46,948 bases of DNA from 70-18 sp041691815 (GTDB taxonomy: Bacteria; Pseudomonadota; Alphaproteobacteria; Acetobacterales; Acetobacteraceae): the NCBI GenBank assembly GCA_041691815.1, contig JBEPTZ010000019.1:1-46948 (forward strand), written 5' to 3'. A program made the translations under genes and the position numbers. The notes beneath the pieces were generated by a model. The model was not told where the DNA came from. It saw only the letters and a program-made list of their open reading frames with translations, and did not search any database. Numbering within the stretch: position 1 is the first letter of the stretch; each line of letters starts with the position of its first letter. This document shows positions 40,708 to 46,948 of the stretch, piece by piece.

Positions 40708-40830
40708 GTTCTTTTTTGAAAAAAAGAACCAAAAAACTTTTCATCCGCCTTGCAACCGTGGAGTGGCGGAGACTCCGTACACTCCAATGGATGAAAAGTT
40801 TTTTTGCTTCTTTTTGTTCACAAAAAGAAG
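40708..40830 (+). repeat. Dispersed three-hairpin repeat, copy C
   Basis: Hairpin 1 has arms GTTCTTTTTT/AAAAAAGAAC (40708-40729). The core stem is a perfect 16-bp inverted repeat AAAAAACTTTTCATCC (40731-40746) with GGATGAAAAGTTTTTT (40789-40804) around a 42-nt loop. Hairpin 3 has arms CTTCTTTTTG/CAAAAAGAAG (40807-40830). The loop starts GCCTTGCAAC and includes GGAGACTCC, as in A and B. It lies between the convergent M23 peptidase and HIT genes, with 4 bp on each side, and should act as a bidirectional terminator. Confidence 0.87.
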
Positions 40831-40833
40831 TCC

Positions 40834-41217
40834 TTATTCCTTCGGCACCAGCCTCGACCCGAACGCCCGCCCGGCGAGGATATGCACATGCAGATGCGGC
40901 ACCTCCTGCCCCGAATCCGGCCCCATATTGGCCAGGATGCGATAACCTGGCGCCTCCAGTTGCAACTGCTTGGCCACCGCCCCCACCGCACGGAAGAAGC
41001 CGGCGATTTCCTCGGCGCTGGCCTGGGCGGTGAAGTCGGCCATCGAGACGTAGGGCGACCGCGGGATCACCAGCACATGCACCGGCGCCTGCGGCGCGAT
41101 ATCGTGAAACGCCAGCGCCCATTCATCCTCGAACACTTTGCGGCACGGAATCTCGCCGCGCAGGATGCGGGCGAAGATGTTCTGATCGTCGTACGGGCCG
41201 AGGCCGCTGACCGGCAT
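40834..41217 (-). CDS. HIT (histidine triad) nucleotide-binding protein
   Basis: 127 residues with AGGAGA 8 nt before the ATG. The signature His-x-His-x-His occurs in PHLHVHILAGR, and the N-terminal NIFARILRGEIPCRKVFED is typical of the HINT branch. These are small phosphoramidases that hydrolyse AMP-linked amines; the cellular substrate is not known. It starts 12 bp after hisE, as the last gene of the histidine operon. That linkage is recurrent in Alphaproteobacteria. Confidence 0.95.
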   Translation of the reverse strand: MPVSGLGPYDDQNIFARILRGEIPCRKVFEDEWALAFHDIAPQAPVHVLVIPRSPYVSMADFTAQASAEEIAGFFRAVGAVAKQLQLEAPGYRILANMGPDSGQEVPHLHVHILAGRAFGSRLVPKE

Positions 41218-41229
41218 GTTACGCTTCTC

Positions 41230-41799
41230 CTAGGGAATCTTGCTGGTGCCGACGCCCAGCGCATCGGGCAGGCGGCGGGCGCGCGAGGCTTTCTCGGCAA
41301 TGCCGGAGACGCCCTCGCGCCGCTGCAACTCCGCCCAGACCTCCTCCGGCTGCACCCCGGCGTTCACCCACAGCACCAGCAGGTGATACAGCACGTCGGC
41401 ACTTTCGGCGACCAGCGCATCGTGGTTGCCGGCCACTGCCTCGATCAGGCATTCGACCGCTTCCTCGCCGAATTTCTGCGCTACCTTGGCGGTGCCGCGC
41501 GACAGCAACCGTGCCGAGTGGCTCACCTCCACCGGTGCGTCGCGGCGACTCAGCACCACGCCCCACAGCCGGTCCAGCACCGCGGCGGAAGCGCCGATCG
41601 CCCGTGGCGGCGGCGGCCGCGCCGGCACATCGGCGGGCGGCGGCGGGCTGACCGGCTCGACCGCCCTGATCGCCCGCCTGGCGGCCTTGTTCGGGGCGGC
41701 CGATTTCTTCGCCACGGCTTTCTTGCCGGCGGCCTTCTTCGGTCCCGGTTTCTTCGGCGCCATGCCTTTGGGCGCCGTCTTCTTCAATGACTTGGCCAT
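41230..41799 (-). CDS. hisE: Phosphoribosyl-ATP diphosphatase with a long basic N-terminal extension
   Basis: 189 residues; the usual enzyme is about 105. The catalytic all-alpha domain is ~72-180: LDRLWGVVLSRR, KVAQKFGEEAVECLIEAVAG, ESADVLYHLLVLWVNAGV, with the Glu/Asp metal residues (EEAVE, ESADVL) intact. It hydrolyses PR-ATP to PR-AMP, the second histidine step. The N-terminal ~66 residues are a Lys/Ala/Pro-rich, histone-H1-like tail (PKKPGPKKAAGKKAVAKK) followed by a Pro-rich linker. GAGGGAG before the ATG at 41799 shows that the extension is translated. Its role is unknown. Confidence 0.93.
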   Translation of the reverse strand: MAKSLKKTAPKGMAPKKPGPKKAAGKKAVAKKSAAPNKAARRAIRAVEPVSPPPPADVPARPPPPRAIGASAAVLDRLWGVVLSRRDAPVEVSHSARLLSRGTAKVAQKFGEEAVECLIEAVAGNHDALVAESADVLYHLLVLWVNAGVQPEEVWAELQRREGVSGIAEKASRARRLPDALGVGTSKIP

Positions 41800-41809
41800 G
41801 CAAACTCCC

Positions 41810-42598
41810 TCAGGCGGCGCGTGGGGTAGCCGGTATGGCGCGCGGCAGGCGCACCGGCAACCCGGCCTCGCCCAGCGCCGCCTTCACCTGCGCGATGGTG
41901 AAGGTGCCGAAATGGAACACGCTGGCGGCCAGCAGCCCGGTCGCCCCGGCCCTGGCCCCCTCGACAAAATGCTGCAAGGTGCCGACGCCGCCGGACGCCA
42001 CCACCGGCACCCGCACCGCGCCGCACACCTGGCGCAGCAGATCGGTATCGAAGCCGCGCCCGGTGCCGTCGCGGTCCATGCTGGTCAGCAGGATTTCGCC
42101 GGCCCCCAGCGCCGTCACCTGCCGGCACCACTCCACCGTGTCGATGCCGGTGTCGCGCCGGCCGCCATGGGTGAACACCGACCATTTGCCCGGCGCCACC
42201 TGCTTGGCGTCCACCGCCACCACCACGCACTGGCTGCCGAATTTCTGCGCCGCCTCGCGCACCAGGTCCGGCCGCGCCACCGCCGCCGAGTTGATGCTGG
42301 CCTTGTCGGCGCCAGCCAGCAGCAGCCGGCGGATATCCTCCACCGCGCGAATGCCGCCGCCCACCGTCAGCGGCAGGAACACCCGCGCCGCGGTGCGGCT
42401 GACCACATCGAGGATGGTGTCGCGGTTCTCATGGCTGGCGGTGATGTCGAGGAAGGTGAGTTCATCGGCCCCGGCGGCGTCGTACACCGCCGCCTGCTCC
42501 ACCGGGTCGCCGGCATCGCGCAGGGCGACGAAGTTCACCCCCTTCACCACGCGCCCGTCTTTCACATCCAGGCACGGTATCACCCGCAACTTCAGCAT
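41810..42598 (-). CDS. hisF: Imidazole glycerol phosphate synthase, cyclase subunit
   Basis: 262 residues from the ATG at 42598, preceded by GGGGGG-type ribosome site; earlier ATGs in the frame are not supported. A (beta/alpha)8 barrel with the catalytic Asp in IPCLDVKDGRVVKG and Asp in SMDRDGTGRGFD, and phosphate-binding VGGGIRAVEDI and VVASGGVGTL. It joins PRFAR with ammonia from HisH to give IGP and AICAR. It lies 10 bp from hisE and 58 bp from hisA. The C-terminal RLPRAIPATPRAA is a short extension. Confidence 0.97.
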   Translation of the reverse strand: MLKLRVIPCLDVKDGRVVKGVNFVALRDAGDPVEQAAVYDAAGADELTFLDITASHENRDTILDVVSRTAARVFLPLTVGGGIRAVEDIRRLLLAGADKASINSAAVARPDLVREAAQKFGSQCVVVAVDAKQVAPGKWSVFTHGGRRDTGIDTVEWCRQVTALGAGEILLTSMDRDGTGRGFDTDLLRQVCGAVRVPVVASGGVGTLQHFVEGARAGATGLLAASVFHFGTFTIAQVKAALGEAGLPVRLPRAIPATPRAA

Positions 42599-42656
42599 GA
42601 GGCCCCCCATCCGGAGGCGCTGTGTGCGCGGCCGGGCACCCGGCATGCAAGCATAA

Positions 42657-43394
42657 TTACGCCGCCAGCAGCGCCAGCGCCTCCGGCAGGCCCACCCTGC
42701 CGTCATACAGCGCCCGCCCGACGATCACCCCTTCGATCGAATCCCGCTCGCCCACCGCCCGCTTCAGCGCCGCCAGATCGGCCAGCGTGCCAACGCCGCC
42801 CGAGGCGATCACCGGCGTCGAGATGCTGTCCGCCAGCGCCAGCGTCTCGTCGAGATTGAGCCCGCCCAGCATGCCGTCACGGCCGATATCGGTGTAGATG
42901 ATGGCGGCAACCCCGGCATCCTCGAACCGCCGCGCCAAGTCGCCGGCCGCCAGCGTCGAGGTCTCGGCCCAGCCCTCGGTCGCCACCATGCCGCCCCGCG
43001 CGTCGATCCCCACCGCGATGCGGCCGGGATGCGCCCGGCAGGCTTCCAGCACCAGCGCCGGATTCTTCGCCGCCGCGCTGCCCAGGATCACCCGGCTGAC
43101 CCCGGCCTCCAGCCAGCGCGCAATCCCCGCCATGTCGCGGATGCCGCCGCCAAGCTGCACCGGCACAACGGCTGCCGCCAGGATCGCCTCCACCGCCGCA
43201 CCGTTCACCGACTGGCCGGCAAACGCGCCGTTGAGGTCCACCACATGCAGCCAGCCGCAGCCGGCCTGCTGCCAGGCCCGCGCCTGCGCGCCGGGATCAC
43301 CGGAATACACCGTGGCGTCATCCATCGCGCCGCGCCGCAGCCGCACGCAGGCGCCATCCTTGAGGTCGATGGCCGGATACAGCGTGAGGCCCAT
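42657..43394 (-). CDS. hisA: Phosphoribosylformimino-AICAR ribotide isomerase
   Basis: 245 residues, a (beta/alpha)8 barrel homologous to HisF. The catalytic Asp pair is in LYPAIDLKDGACVRL and IIYTDIGRDGML, with phosphate-binding LGGGIRDM and VIASGGVGTL. It performs the Amadori isomerisation of ProFAR to PRFAR. The ATG overlaps the GNAT gene stop by one base (TGATG). Confidence 0.97.
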   Translation of the reverse strand: MGLTLYPAIDLKDGACVRLRRGAMDDATVYSGDPGAQARAWQQAGCGWLHVVDLNGAFAGQSVNGAAVEAILAAAVVPVQLGGGIRDMAGIARWLEAGVSRVILGSAAAKNPALVLEACRAHPGRIAVGIDARGGMVATEGWAETSTLAAGDLARRFEDAGVAAIIYTDIGRDGMLGGLNLDETLALADSISTPVIASGGVGTLADLAALKRAVGERDSIEGVIVGRALYDGRVGLPEALALLAA

Positions 43395-44008
43395 CAGGTC
43401 CCTCGCTCAGCCGCCAACCGCCCGCCGTTCTGCAGCACCTTGTAGAAGAAGATGCCGTGAATGGTCTCGCCATGCACCCGCGCATAGACCGGATGCTCGC
43501 CCCAGGCGGTGTAGCCCATCGAGGTATACAGCCGGATCGCCGCCTGCTGCGTCGCCCGCACGTCCAGGTTCAGGGCGTGATAGCCCATCGCCCGCGCCGC
43601 CTGCTCCACCCGCTGGGTCAGCAGCCGTGCCAGCCCGTGGCCGCGCGCATACGGCGCGATGAAGCTGTGCATCAGGTTGGCCGCGAACGCCTGCGCCTCG
43701 TTGTTGCGCGGCGGCCGCACCAGTTGCGCCGAGCCGACCGGCACGCCGTCCAGCCAGGCGACGAACAACTCGCGCTCCGGCACCAGCAGCAGCCCCTTGA
43801 AATACCGCTCCAGCGCCTGCCGGCCCGGCGGCGCCACCCAGCCGAAGCCGCCGCCATCGATAATCGCCGCGTCGGTCGCCTCGCACAGCGCCGCCAGGTC
43901 GTCATCGCTGAACTCGACCAGTCGCTCCACTCGCAACTCATGCTGGGCGGCATCATGGGTGCGCGCATCAGGATCGGCAGACAGGGCGGGGTGGGGCAGA
44001 TCGACCAT
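43394..44008 (-). CDS. GNAT family N-acetyltransferase inside the his operon
   Basis: 204 residues from the ATG at 44008, two bases after the hisH stop; upstream open frame is shadow of hisH. GNAT features are VPVGSAQLVRPPRN, LMHSFIAPYARGHGLARLLT (acetyl-CoA loop, the Gly in ARGHG) and the C-terminal LNLDVRATQQAAIRLYTSMG. The acceptor is unknown. Being tightly packed between hisH and hisA, it must be expressed with histidine biosynthesis, yet no step of that pathway needs an acetyltransferase. Confidence 0.9.
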   Translation of the reverse strand: MVDLPHPALSADPDARTHDAAQHELRVERLVEFSDDDLAALCEATDAAIIDGGGFGWVAPPGRQALERYFKGLLLVPERELFVAWLDGVPVGSAQLVRPPRNNEAQAFAANLMHSFIAPYARGHGLARLLTQRVEQAARAMGYHALNLDVRATQQAAIRLYTSMGYTAWGEHPVYARVHGETIHGIFFYKVLQNGGRLAAERGT

Positions 44009-44010
44009 GC

Positions 44011-44649
44011 TCAAGGTGTCCAACGCAGGAAATTGCCGAGAATCCGCAAGCCGACATCCTGGCTCTTCTCGACATGAAACTGGGTGCCGGCGCGGTTGCC
44101 GCGCGCCACCATGGCGACCACCGGGGCGCCGTAGTCGGTGGTGGCCAGCACGTCGCCGGCCTCGGCCCCGTGCAGCGCGTAGCCGTGCACGAAATAGGCG
44201 TGATCGCCGGGCTGCAACCCCTCCAGCAGCGGATGCGCGCCGGGGGTGAACAGCAATTCGTTCCAGCCCATCTGCGGTAGCCGCAGCGTGTCCGGCACGT
44301 CCAGCGCCGCGATATCGCCGCGCAGCCAGCCGAACCCCTCGGTCACCTGATGCTCCAGCCCGCGCTCGGCCATCAGTTGCATGCCGACGCAGATGCCGAG
44401 GAACGGTTTTCCGGATTGCGCACTCTTTAGCACCGCGTCCCGCAGCCCCGGAATCGCCGCCAGCCCGGCCGCGCAATCGGCGAACGCGCCCTGGCCGGGC
44501 AGCACCACCCGATCCGCCGCCGCCACTTCTGCCGGGTCGGCGGTCACCGTCACCTCGGCGGCAATCCCGGACTGCCGCGCCGCCAGTTGCAGGGCGCGCG
44601 AGGCGGAAGCCAGATTGCCGCTGCCGTAATCGACCACTGCGACCTTCAT
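44011..44649 (-). CDS. hisH: Imidazole glycerol phosphate synthase, glutamine amidotransferase subunit
   Basis: 212 residues, class I glutaminase. The nucleophile Cys is in FLGICVGMQLM, and the catalytic His and Glu are in TQFHVEKSQ. The N-terminal VVDYGSGNLASASRAL and LPGQGAFADC match HisH. It releases ammonia from glutamine and channels it to HisF. Start overlaps the hisB stop by 4 bp (ATGA). Confidence 0.97.
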   Translation of the reverse strand: MKVAVVDYGSGNLASASRALQLAARQSGIAAEVTVTADPAEVAAADRVVLPGQGAFADCAAGLAAIPGLRDAVLKSAQSGKPFLGICVGMQLMAERGLEHQVTEGFGWLRGDIAALDVPDTLRLPQMGWNELLFTPGAHPLLEGLQPGDHAYFVHGYALHGAEAGDVLATTDYGAPVVAMVARGNRAGTQFHVEKSQDVGLRILGNFLRWTP

Positions 44650-45236
44650 AGCGCCCCCTTGGTCGACGGAATCGCGCCGCCCGTCCGCGGATCGGCCTCC
44701 ACCGCCATGCGCAGCGCCCGCGCCACAGCCTTGAAGCAGGCCTCGGCGACATGATGCGCGTTATGGCCGGCCTTTTGCGTGACATGCAGCGTGACCAGCG
44801 CGTTCATCGCCAGCGCGCGGAAGAATTCCTCGAACAATTCGGTGTCCATCTCGCCGATCTTCGGCTGCTCGAACGCCACCGACCACGCCAGGAACGGCCG
44901 GCCGGAGATATCCAGCGCCGCCTCGACCAGCGCCTCGTCCATCGGCAGCAGCGCCTGCCCGAACCGCCGGATGCCGCGCTTGTCGCCCAGCGCCCTGGCC
45001 AGCGCCTGGCCCAGCACGATGCCGACATCCTCGGTGGTGTGATGGAAATCGATATGCAAGTCGCCCTTGGCCCGCACCGTCAGGTCGACCAGCGCATGCC
45101 GCGCCAGCGCCGTCAGCATATGGTCGAGAAAGCCGATCCCGGTGGCGACATCCGCCCGGCCGGACCCGTCGAGGTCCAGCGTCAGGCTGATATCGGTTTC
45201 GGACGTGGTGCGGGTGATGCTGGCGGTACGGTTCAT
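44646..45236 (-). CDS. hisB: Imidazoleglycerol-phosphate dehydratase
   Basis: 196 residues, monofunctional HisB. Metal-binding His/Glu motifs are all present: GFLDHMLTALARHALVDL, HHTTEDVGIVLGQAL, and the second half set LFEEFFRALAMNA with GHNAHHVAEACFKAVARAL. It dehydrates IGP to imidazole acetol-phosphate. It is first in the minus-strand his operon, 155 bp from the divergent hslV, so both promoters are in that gap. Confidence 0.97.
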   Translation of the reverse strand: MNRTASITRTTSETDISLTLDLDGSGRADVATGIGFLDHMLTALARHALVDLTVRAKGDLHIDFHHTTEDVGIVLGQALARALGDKRGIRRFGQALLPMDEALVEAALDISGRPFLAWSVAFEQPKIGEMDTELFEEFFRALAMNALVTLHVTQKAGHNAHHVAEACFKAVARALRMAVEADPRTGGAIPSTKGAL

Positions 45237-45391
45237 GACGGGCCAGACCTAGCCGAATCCTCCCAACGCCGCAAACGACGCTTACATCACATATGGGGCT
45301 GGCGCCGCCCGCTGTCATCACCCGCCGCCGCAGCCCCGCGACCGCGGCATACGCCTTGCCAGGAGCGCCCTGCCGCGCCATCTAGCCGGCC

Positions 45392-45949
45392 ATGAACACA
45401 TCCCTTCACGACCCGGTGGGCTGGCATGGCACCACCATTCTCTGCGTCCGCACCGCCTCGGGCGTGGCGATGGCCGGTGACGGCCAGGTCACGCTCGGCC
45501 AGACGGTGATCAAGGGCAACGCCCGCAAAGTCCGCCGCATCGGCGCCGGCGGTAGCGTGCTGGCCGGTTTCGCCGGCGCCACCGCCGACGCCTTCACCCT
45601 GCTGGAACGCCTGGAAGCCAAGCTGGAGCGCTTCCCCAGCCAGTTGGAGCGCGCCTGCGTCGAACTCGCCAAGGACTGGCGCACCGACCGCTACCTGCGC
45701 CGCCTGGAAGCCATGCTGGCCGTCGCCGACCACGACCGCAGCTTCACGCTGACCGGCAACGGCGACGTGCTGGAACCCGAAGACGGCCTGGTCGCCATCG
45801 GCTCCGGCGGCAACTTCGCGCTCGCCGCCGCCCGCGCGCTGCTGACCGTGGATGGGCTCTCGGCCGAGGAGATCGCCCGGCGGGCGATGAAGATCGCGGC
45901 CGATATCTGCGTTTATACCAACTACAACGTTATCGTTGAAACGATTTAA
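45392..45949 (+). CDS. hslV: ATP-dependent protease subunit HslV
   Basis: 185 residues, a proteasome-beta-like peptidase. The propeptide ends before the catalytic Thr (WHG|TTILCVRT). The family motifs MAGDGQVTLGQTVIKGNARKVRRI, VLAGFAGATADAFTLLE, and the C-terminal ICVYTNYNVIVETI are complete. It forms a double hexamer that degrades proteins unfolded by HslU, encoded next. The 144-bp gap to hslU holds a stem-loop cluster. Confidence 0.97.
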   Translation: MNTSLHDPVGWHGTTILCVRTASGVAMAGDGQVTLGQTVIKGNARKVRRIGAGGSVLAGFAGATADAFTLLERLEAKLERFPSQLERACVELAKDWRTDRYLRRLEAMLAVADHDRSFTLTGNGDVLEPEDGLVAIGSGGNFALAAARALLTVDGLSAEEIARRAMKIAADICVYTNYNVIVETI

Positions 45950-45957
45950 GGAAGGCC

Positions 45958-46070
45958 GGGGCTCTGCCCCGCACCCCGCCAAGGGCCAAGCCCTTGGAGC
46001 TTATCCATGAGGTCCAGGGGCTCGGCCCCCAATACTTCAAGCATGGGCGGGGTCTGGGGCAGCGCCCCAG
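45958..46070 (+). repeat. GC-rich stem-loop cluster between hslV and hslU
   Basis: Four short perfect hairpins follow each other: GGGGC-TCT-GCCCC (45958-45970), CCAAGGGC-CAA-GCCCTTGG (45979-45997), GGGGC-TCG-GCCCC (46017-46029) and CTGGGGC-AGC-GCCCCAG (46054-46070). CCCCGC (from 45967) and GCGGGG (46047-46052) can also pair over the whole unit. It looks like a mobile REP/BIME-type intergenic unit and is unrelated in sequence to copies A-C. Within the operon it may reduce read-through or protect the hslV message. Confidence 0.75.
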
Positions 46071-46093
46071 CCTTGCTTACTAGGAACCACACA

Positions 46094-46948
46094 ATGGAAG
46101 TCCCCACCTACTCCCCGCGCGAGATCGTCAGCGAGCTCGACCGTTTCATCGTCGGCCAGACCGATGCCAAGCGGGCTGTTGCCATCGCGTTGCGCAACCG
46201 TTGGCGCCGTCAGCAGCTGCCGGACGGCATCCGCCAGGAGGTGATGCCGAAGAACATCCTGATGATCGGCCCCACCGGCTGCGGCAAGACCGAGATCGCC
46301 CGCCGCCTCGCCCGCCTCGCCCAGGCGCCGTTCATCAAGGTCGAGGCCACCAAGTTCACCGAGGTCGGCTATGTCGGCCGCGACGTCGAGAGCATCGTCC
46401 GCGACCTGGTGGAGATCGGCATCAACATGCTGCGCGACACCAGCCGCAAGGAGGTGCAGGCCCGCGCCGAGCTGGCCGCCGAGGAGCGCCTGATCACCGC
46501 CCTGGTCGGCGAGCACGCCGCCGCCGACACCCGCAGCAAGTTTCGCCACATGCTGCGCAGCGGCGAGCTGGAAGACCGCGAGATCGAGATCAGCCTCACC
46601 GAGGCACCGGGAACCCCGATCGGCCAGATGGACATCCCCGGTCTGCCGCCCGGCCAGATGATCAACCTCAACGACATGATGAAGGGCATGTTCGGCAAGC
46701 AGGCCCAGGCCCGCAAGATGACCGTCGCGGCTGCCCGCGCCGCCCTGCAGCGCGAGGAAGCCGACAAGCTGCTGGACGCCGAGCAGCTGACCAAGGACGC
46801 CATCCACCACGTCGAGGAAAACGGCATCGTCTTCCTCGACGAGATCGACAAGATCTGCGCCCGCACCGAAAACGGCGTGCGCGGCGGCGATGTGTCGCGC
46901 GAGGGCGTGCAGCGCGACCTGCTGCCGCTGATCGAGGGCACCACGGTT
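46094..46948 (+). CDS. hslU: ATP-dependent protease ATPase subunit HslU (5' part, runs off the window)
   Basis: 285 residues are visible from the ATG at 46094 (MEVPTYSPREIVSELDRFIV), and the frame is still open at the window's end, so the C-terminus is missing (usual length about 435). Walker A is GPTGCGKT at ~59-66, and the pore-loop region GYVGRDVE follows. The I-domain (~110-230) holds the Met/Gly-rich insert NLNDMMKGMFGK. Walker B is IVFLDEIDK at ~245-253. It unfolds substrates and feeds them to HslV. Confidence 0.96.
   Translation, partial: MEVPTYSPREIVSELDRFIVGQTDAKRAVAIALRNRWRRQQLPDGIRQEVMPKNILMIGPTGCGKTEIARRLARLAQAPFIKVEATKFTEVGYVGRDVESIVRDLVEIGINMLRDTSRKEVQARAELAAEERLITALVGEHAAADTRSKFRHMLRSGELEDREIEISLTEAPGTPIGQMDIPGLPPGQMINLNDMMKGMFGKQAQARKMTVAAARAALQREEADKLLDAEQLTKDAIHHVEENGIVFLDEIDKICARTENGVRGGDVSREGVQRDLLPLIEGTTV

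Noticed and set aside
1..46948. CRISPR arrays, toxin-antitoxin pairs or restriction systems
   Set aside because: No spaced direct repeats of CRISPR type and no recognisable defence or toxin genes were seen; the repeats present are hairpin elements at gene ends.

Overview
The window is high-GC chromosomal DNA of an alphaproteobacterium, most likely Acetobacteraceae. The grounds are the hisB-hisH-hisA-hisF-hisE-HIT gene order beside hslV/hslU, a DUF1489 gene, strong GC codon bias, and GC-rich stem-loop clusters between genes. The assignment is an inference from gene order and protein families; no 16S or marker phylogeny is possible here.

Layout. (1) 1-2051: right end of an integrated element, with an AlpA/excisionase-like HTH protein and a P4-type tyrosine integrase, bounded by a displaced 3' half of a tRNA-Thr(CGU) gene that looks like the attachment site. 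(2) 2115-10598: mixed genes: an unrecognised protein, a Stf0-like sulfotransferase of visibly lower GC, a membrane-anchored FMN glutamate-synthase-domain protein, a NYN-LOTUS putative RNase, a membrane TPR protein and a sensor histidine kinase. (3) 10693-31465: a large XrtA/PEP-CTERM exopolysaccharide locus. A nine-gene minus-strand operon encodes, in transcription order, export lipoprotein, chain-length determinant, tyrosine autokinase, outer-membrane barrel, ExeA-like ATPase, polysaccharide deacetylase, FemAB-like protein, TIGR03087 glycosyltransferase and an exosortase A fused to an EpsI-like domain. A plus-strand arm encodes a frameshifted initiating sugar transferase, PrsK, PrsR, PrsT and a GT4 glycosyltransferase. 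A tRNA gene with an odd anticodon loop lies just upstream of the minus operon. (4) 31511-32288: DUF1489 and a tiny Lys/His-rich exported protein. (5) 32417-40703: a peptide/opine-type ABC transporter (SBP, two permeases, two ATPases) with two enolase-superfamily enzymes and an M23 peptidase. (6) 40834-46948: HIT-hisE-hisF-hisA-GNAT-hisH-hisB on the minus strand, then hslV and the 5' part of hslU on the plus strand.

How the genes work together. The EPS locus should assemble a polysaccharide on a lipid carrier (sugar transferase, GTs), control its length (Wzz plus tyrosine kinase), modify it (deacetylase), export it (Wza-like lipoprotein, outer-membrane barrel) and process PEP-CTERM proteins (XrtA) under PrsK/PrsR with sigma-54. 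No Wzx flippase, Wzy polymerase or PEP-CTERM substrate gene is in the window, so part of the system must lie elsewhere. The ABC transporter and the two enolase-superfamily enzymes probably form an uptake-and-catabolism unit for an unknown substrate.

Most unusual structures: a roughly 120-bp dispersed repeat in three copies within 7 kb, each with three or more hairpins and sitting at gene ends; the single-base frameshift in the sugar transferase at a T5 run; the tRNA-Thr attachment scar; and an atypical tRNA reading UAC.
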